From NCBI RefSeq assembly GCF_003952665.1, contig NZ_CP017946.1:434001-498000 (forward strand): DNA of 64,000 nt, written 5' to 3'. This document shows positions 62,034 to 64,000 of this stretch, piece by piece. This stretch comes from Bosea sp. Tri-49. GTDB lineage: Bacteria > Pseudomonadota > Alphaproteobacteria > Rhizobiales > Beijerinckiaceae. The notes under the pieces were generated by a model. The model was given only the letters and a program-made list of their open reading frames with translations, did not search any database and was not told where the DNA came from. Each line of letters begins with the position of its first letter. Positions within the stretch are counted from its first letter, which is position 1. The translations under genes and the position numbers were made by a program.

Positions 62034-62453
62034 ATGAGCGATCATACGAGCTTCAGCCGCGAGACCTTCGCCGCCTTCCGTGCCGACGATCGGCCGGGCC
62101 CGGTGCAGATGCTGAACCTGATCCGGCTCAATGTGGAGGCGCAGTATCCGGACGGGCCGCATGGCGGCGGCCGCGAGGCCTTTGCCGTCTATGGCCGGAT
62201 CAGCGCGCCGGTGTTGTCGCGGCTCGGCGGACGCATTCTCTGGCGCGGCAGCTTCGAGCAGATGCTGATCGGCCCGAGAGGCGAGCGCTGGGACATCTGC
62301 TTCATCGCCGAATATCCGAGTGTCGAGGCTTTCGCCGCGATGTTCCGCGATCCGATCTATCGCGAGGCGATGGTGCATCGGCAGGCGGCCGTGAAGGATT
62401 GCCGATTGATCCGATTGGAGACGCGGGAGGCGGGCGTGACCTTCGCCGGATAG
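62034..62453 (+). CDS. DUF1330 domain protein
   Basis: A 139-residue protein with the DUF1330 ferredoxin-like fold: PVQMLNLIRLNVEAQYPDG, YGRISAPVLSRLGGRILWRG and WDICFIAEYPSVEAFAAMFR. The function of the family is unknown. It lies 11 bp after the enoyl-CoA hydratase and is probably its operon partner, perhaps acting on the same metabolite. Confidence 0.85.
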   Translation: MSDHTSFSRETFAAFRADDRPGPVQMLNLIRLNVEAQYPDGPHGGGREAFAVYGRISAPVLSRLGGRILWRGSFEQMLIGPRGERWDICFIAEYPSVEAFAAMFRDPIYREAMVHRQAAVKDCRLIRLETREAGVTFAG

Positions 62454-62464
62454 GACGGGGTCGC

Positions 62465-62938
62465 TCAGCCCTGCTTCAGGCGTCCGATCAGGCCATGGAT
62501 GTCGCCGAGCACGAAGAGGTCGCGCACAAGGCCGCCCTCGAAGGTGAAGGCCGGCGCGCCATGCCACCAGACATGGCGGCCTGTTGGTGGCACCCCGAAC
62601 ATCTCGCGGCGGTGAAAGCCGTGGAAGCGCAGGCGGCCGAAGACGCGGTTGCCTTCCTCGACCAGCGCGAGAATGTCGGAGGTGTACTCGCCGAGCGAGC
62701 CGGTGACCCAGTCGACATAGCCCGCAAACTCGCGATGGCCGTGCAGGACCGGGCCGAGCGAGCCGCGAAAGGTGAAGTCCTCATGGAAGATCCGCGGGAT
62801 CAGCGACTTGTCGGCATGGTCCCACATCTCCTTGTAGAAGACCCTGACGATCTCCTTCTGCGGCGAGAGCGTGACGCCCTCGAAGAGGAGTGAGGGCTCG
62901 TCCTGCGGCGCGTCTCGGCCCTGCGGCATCTGCGTCAT
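62465..62938 (-). CDS. SnoaL-like/ester cyclase-type NTF2 fold protein
   Basis: A 157-residue protein of the NTF2-like superfamily: IVRVFYKEMWDHADKSLIPR and IFHEDFTFRGSLGPVLHGHR, then FAGYVDWVTGSLGEYTSDIL and GRHVWWHGAPAFTFEGGL. This fits the SnoaL/ester cyclase group. ATG 62938 is used because GGGGGAAG lies upstream. It converges with the DUF1330 gene. Function unknown. Confidence 0.82.
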   Translation of the reverse strand: MTQMPQGRDAPQDEPSLLFEGVTLSPQKEIVRVFYKEMWDHADKSLIPRIFHEDFTFRGSLGPVLHGHREFAGYVDWVTGSLGEYTSDILALVEEGNRVFGRLRFHGFHRREMFGVPPTGRHVWWHGAPAFTFEGGLVRDLFVLGDIHGLIGRLKQG

Positions 62939-63066
62939 GCTCGTCTTCCCCCTCTGGCGCGGGCCGTCGAAAGCCCACCCGATCAAGCTCGGACGAAGAT
63001 GCACCGGAGGCGACAGCGAATCTCGCAAAGCGCCGGTGGCAAACTGCCCATGCCGGGCCGGTCTGA

Positions 63067-64000
63067 TCACCCTGTCGTGCGGGGTGTTTCCGCCGGGGCG
63101 GGCGTGGCCGCTCCGCTACCGCCGAGCCGGCGCGAGAGCCCTTCCATTGCAAGGAAGATCACCGGGGTGATGAACAAGGTCAGCACCTGCGAGACGATCA
63201 ATCCACCGACGACGGCGAGGCCGAGTGGCTGGCGCAGTTCGGCGCTGGCGCCGGCGCCGATCGCGATCGGCAGGGCGCCGAGGATCGCCGCCAGCGTCGT
63301 CATGATGATCGGCCGGAAGCGACGCAGGCACGCCTCGCGGATCGCAGTCTCCGGTGGCTCGCCGGCGCGCTGCAATTCGAGCGCGACGTCGATCATCATG
63401 ATTGCGTTCTTCTTGACGATGCCGATCAGCATCAGCAGCCCGATCACGGCGATGACCGAGAGGTCGAGACCGAAGAGCTTCAGCGTCAGGAGCGCGCCGA
63501 GGGCCGCTGCCGGTAGCCCGGTCAGGATGGTGAGCGGGTGGATGAAGCTCTCATAGAGGATGCCGAGCACGATGTAGATCGTCAGCACCGCGCCAGCAAT
63601 CAGCAGGCCCTGGTTGCCGAGCGACTGCTCGAAGGTCTTGGCGACGCCGGCGAAGCTGGTGCCGATCTGCGGCGGCATATTGAGCCCGGCCTTGATCGCG
63701 TCGATGCGCTGCACGGCCTCGCCGAGCGCGCGGCCGGCGGGCAGGTTGAAGGAGAGGGTGACGGCTGGGAGCTGGCCGAGCTGGTTGACGGTCAGCGGGC
63801 CGGCTTTGCGCTCGATCCTGGCGAAGGTGCCGAGCGGGATGAGCGCGCCCGAGGAAGAGCGGAAGCGAACCTGATCGAGCCGGTCGTTCGACCATTCGAT
63901 GTCGGGATTGAACTCGATGATGACCTGGTAGCTGTCGCTGGTGGTATAGATCGTCGAGATCTGGCGCACGCCGAAGCCGGAATAGAGGCTGGAGCGCAGC
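63067..64000 (-). CDS. RND efflux permease (AcrB/MdtB type), C-terminal part (5' end outside window)
   Basis: Partial gene: the frame stays open to base 64000, so only about 310 C-terminal residues are visible. It starts within a periplasmic pore domain (SSLYSGFGVRQIST, YQVIIEFNP), then GLLIAGAVLTIYIVLGILYES and the C-terminal helices with IGIVKKNAIMMIDVAL and PIIMTTLAAILGALPIAIG, a hallmark of the MdtB/MdtC group of multidrug pumps. The end of the protein (residues after about 285 of this part) is Pro/Thr-rich. Confidence 0.93.
   Translation of the reverse strand, partial: LRSSLYSGFGVRQISTIYTTSDSYQVIIEFNPDIEWSNDRLDQVRFRSSSGALIPLGTFARIERKAGPLTVNQLGQLPAVTLSFNLPAGRALGEAVQRIDAIKAGLNMPPQIGTSFAGVAKTFEQSLGNQGLLIAGAVLTIYIVLGILYESFIHPLTILTGLPAAALGALLTLKLFGLDLSVIAVIGLLMLIGIVKKNAIMMIDVALELQRAGEPPETAIREACLRRFRPIIMTTLAAILGALPIAIGAGASAELRQPLGLAVVGGLIVSQVLTLFITPVIFLAMEGLSRRLGGSGAATPAPAETPRTTG

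Overview
The window is GC-rich, densely coded alphaproteobacterial chromosome. The order Hyphomicrobiales, and a Bosea-like genome in particular, fits best, although no rRNA or other phylogenetic marker was aligned. Supporting signs are the alphaproteobacterial flagellar regulators FlaF, FlbT and FliX, a GTTC-N7-GTTC SOS box ahead of recA, a recA-alaS-icd neighbourhood, an IalB-family protein, and TRAP and XRE-cupin genes. I found no tRNA, rRNA, IS element, prophage or CRISPR array.

Layout. 1-3.5 kb: the C-terminal end of a YfhO-like membrane protein (cut by the window edge), a ferredoxin-NADP reductase, a GlcG/HbpS protein and a BON-LysM protein. 3.7-8 kb: a TRAP transporter (dctPQM) with a trailing rhodanese, then a DUF3829 lipoprotein-like exported protein. 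8.1-12.1 kb: an orphan molybdenum hydroxylase large subunit followed by cytochrome c' and a diheme cytochrome c. 12.1-15.2 kb: XRE-cupin regulator, DMT exporter, GNAT acetyltransferase and an SDR without the usual YxxxK. 15.3-17.2 kb: a metallophosphoesterase and glycosyltransferase that overlap by 1 nt and resemble the PlcP/Agt membrane lipid remodelling pair. 17.3-24 kb: a Kef-type antiporter, a MoxR ATPase, a tandemly duplicated lipoprotein/DUF2975 module whose second lipoprotein is a relic, an XRE regulator, and an ABA4-like membrane protein divergent from a TetR regulator. 24.4-27.4 kb: SixA phosphatase and the YcjX/YcjF pair.

27.6-40.1 kb is a flagellar block: flgE-flgK-flgL on +, then flaF, flbT, two flagellins, a FlaG-like gene, a FlgN-like gene, a FlgJ-like rod-binding gene and flgI on -, and fliX on +. 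Sigma-54-like promoters precede flgE and flgI, and near-consensus CtrA boxes lie between flgI and fliX. 40-51.5 kb carries small metabolic genes (cupin dioxygenase-like, two oxidoreductases, GFA protein, HxlR regulator), icd, a cyclic-nucleotide-gated potassium channel, alaS and recA.

51.8-57.9 kb is the most unusual stretch. Five same-strand genes with gaps of 13 bp or less encode an unknown 145-residue protein, a trimeric autotransporter adhesin of about 1294 residues, an IalB-family protein, an inner-membrane-anchored protein and a DUF4189 protein. A LysR gene lies upstream, and the 338-bp space between them holds two TTGCTGAAAAAT repeats exactly 30 bp apart. 59.5-64 kb: two small membrane proteins, a TetR regulator divergent from an enoyl-CoA hydratase/DUF1330 pair, a SnoaL-like protein, and the C-terminal part of an RND efflux pump (cut by the window edge).
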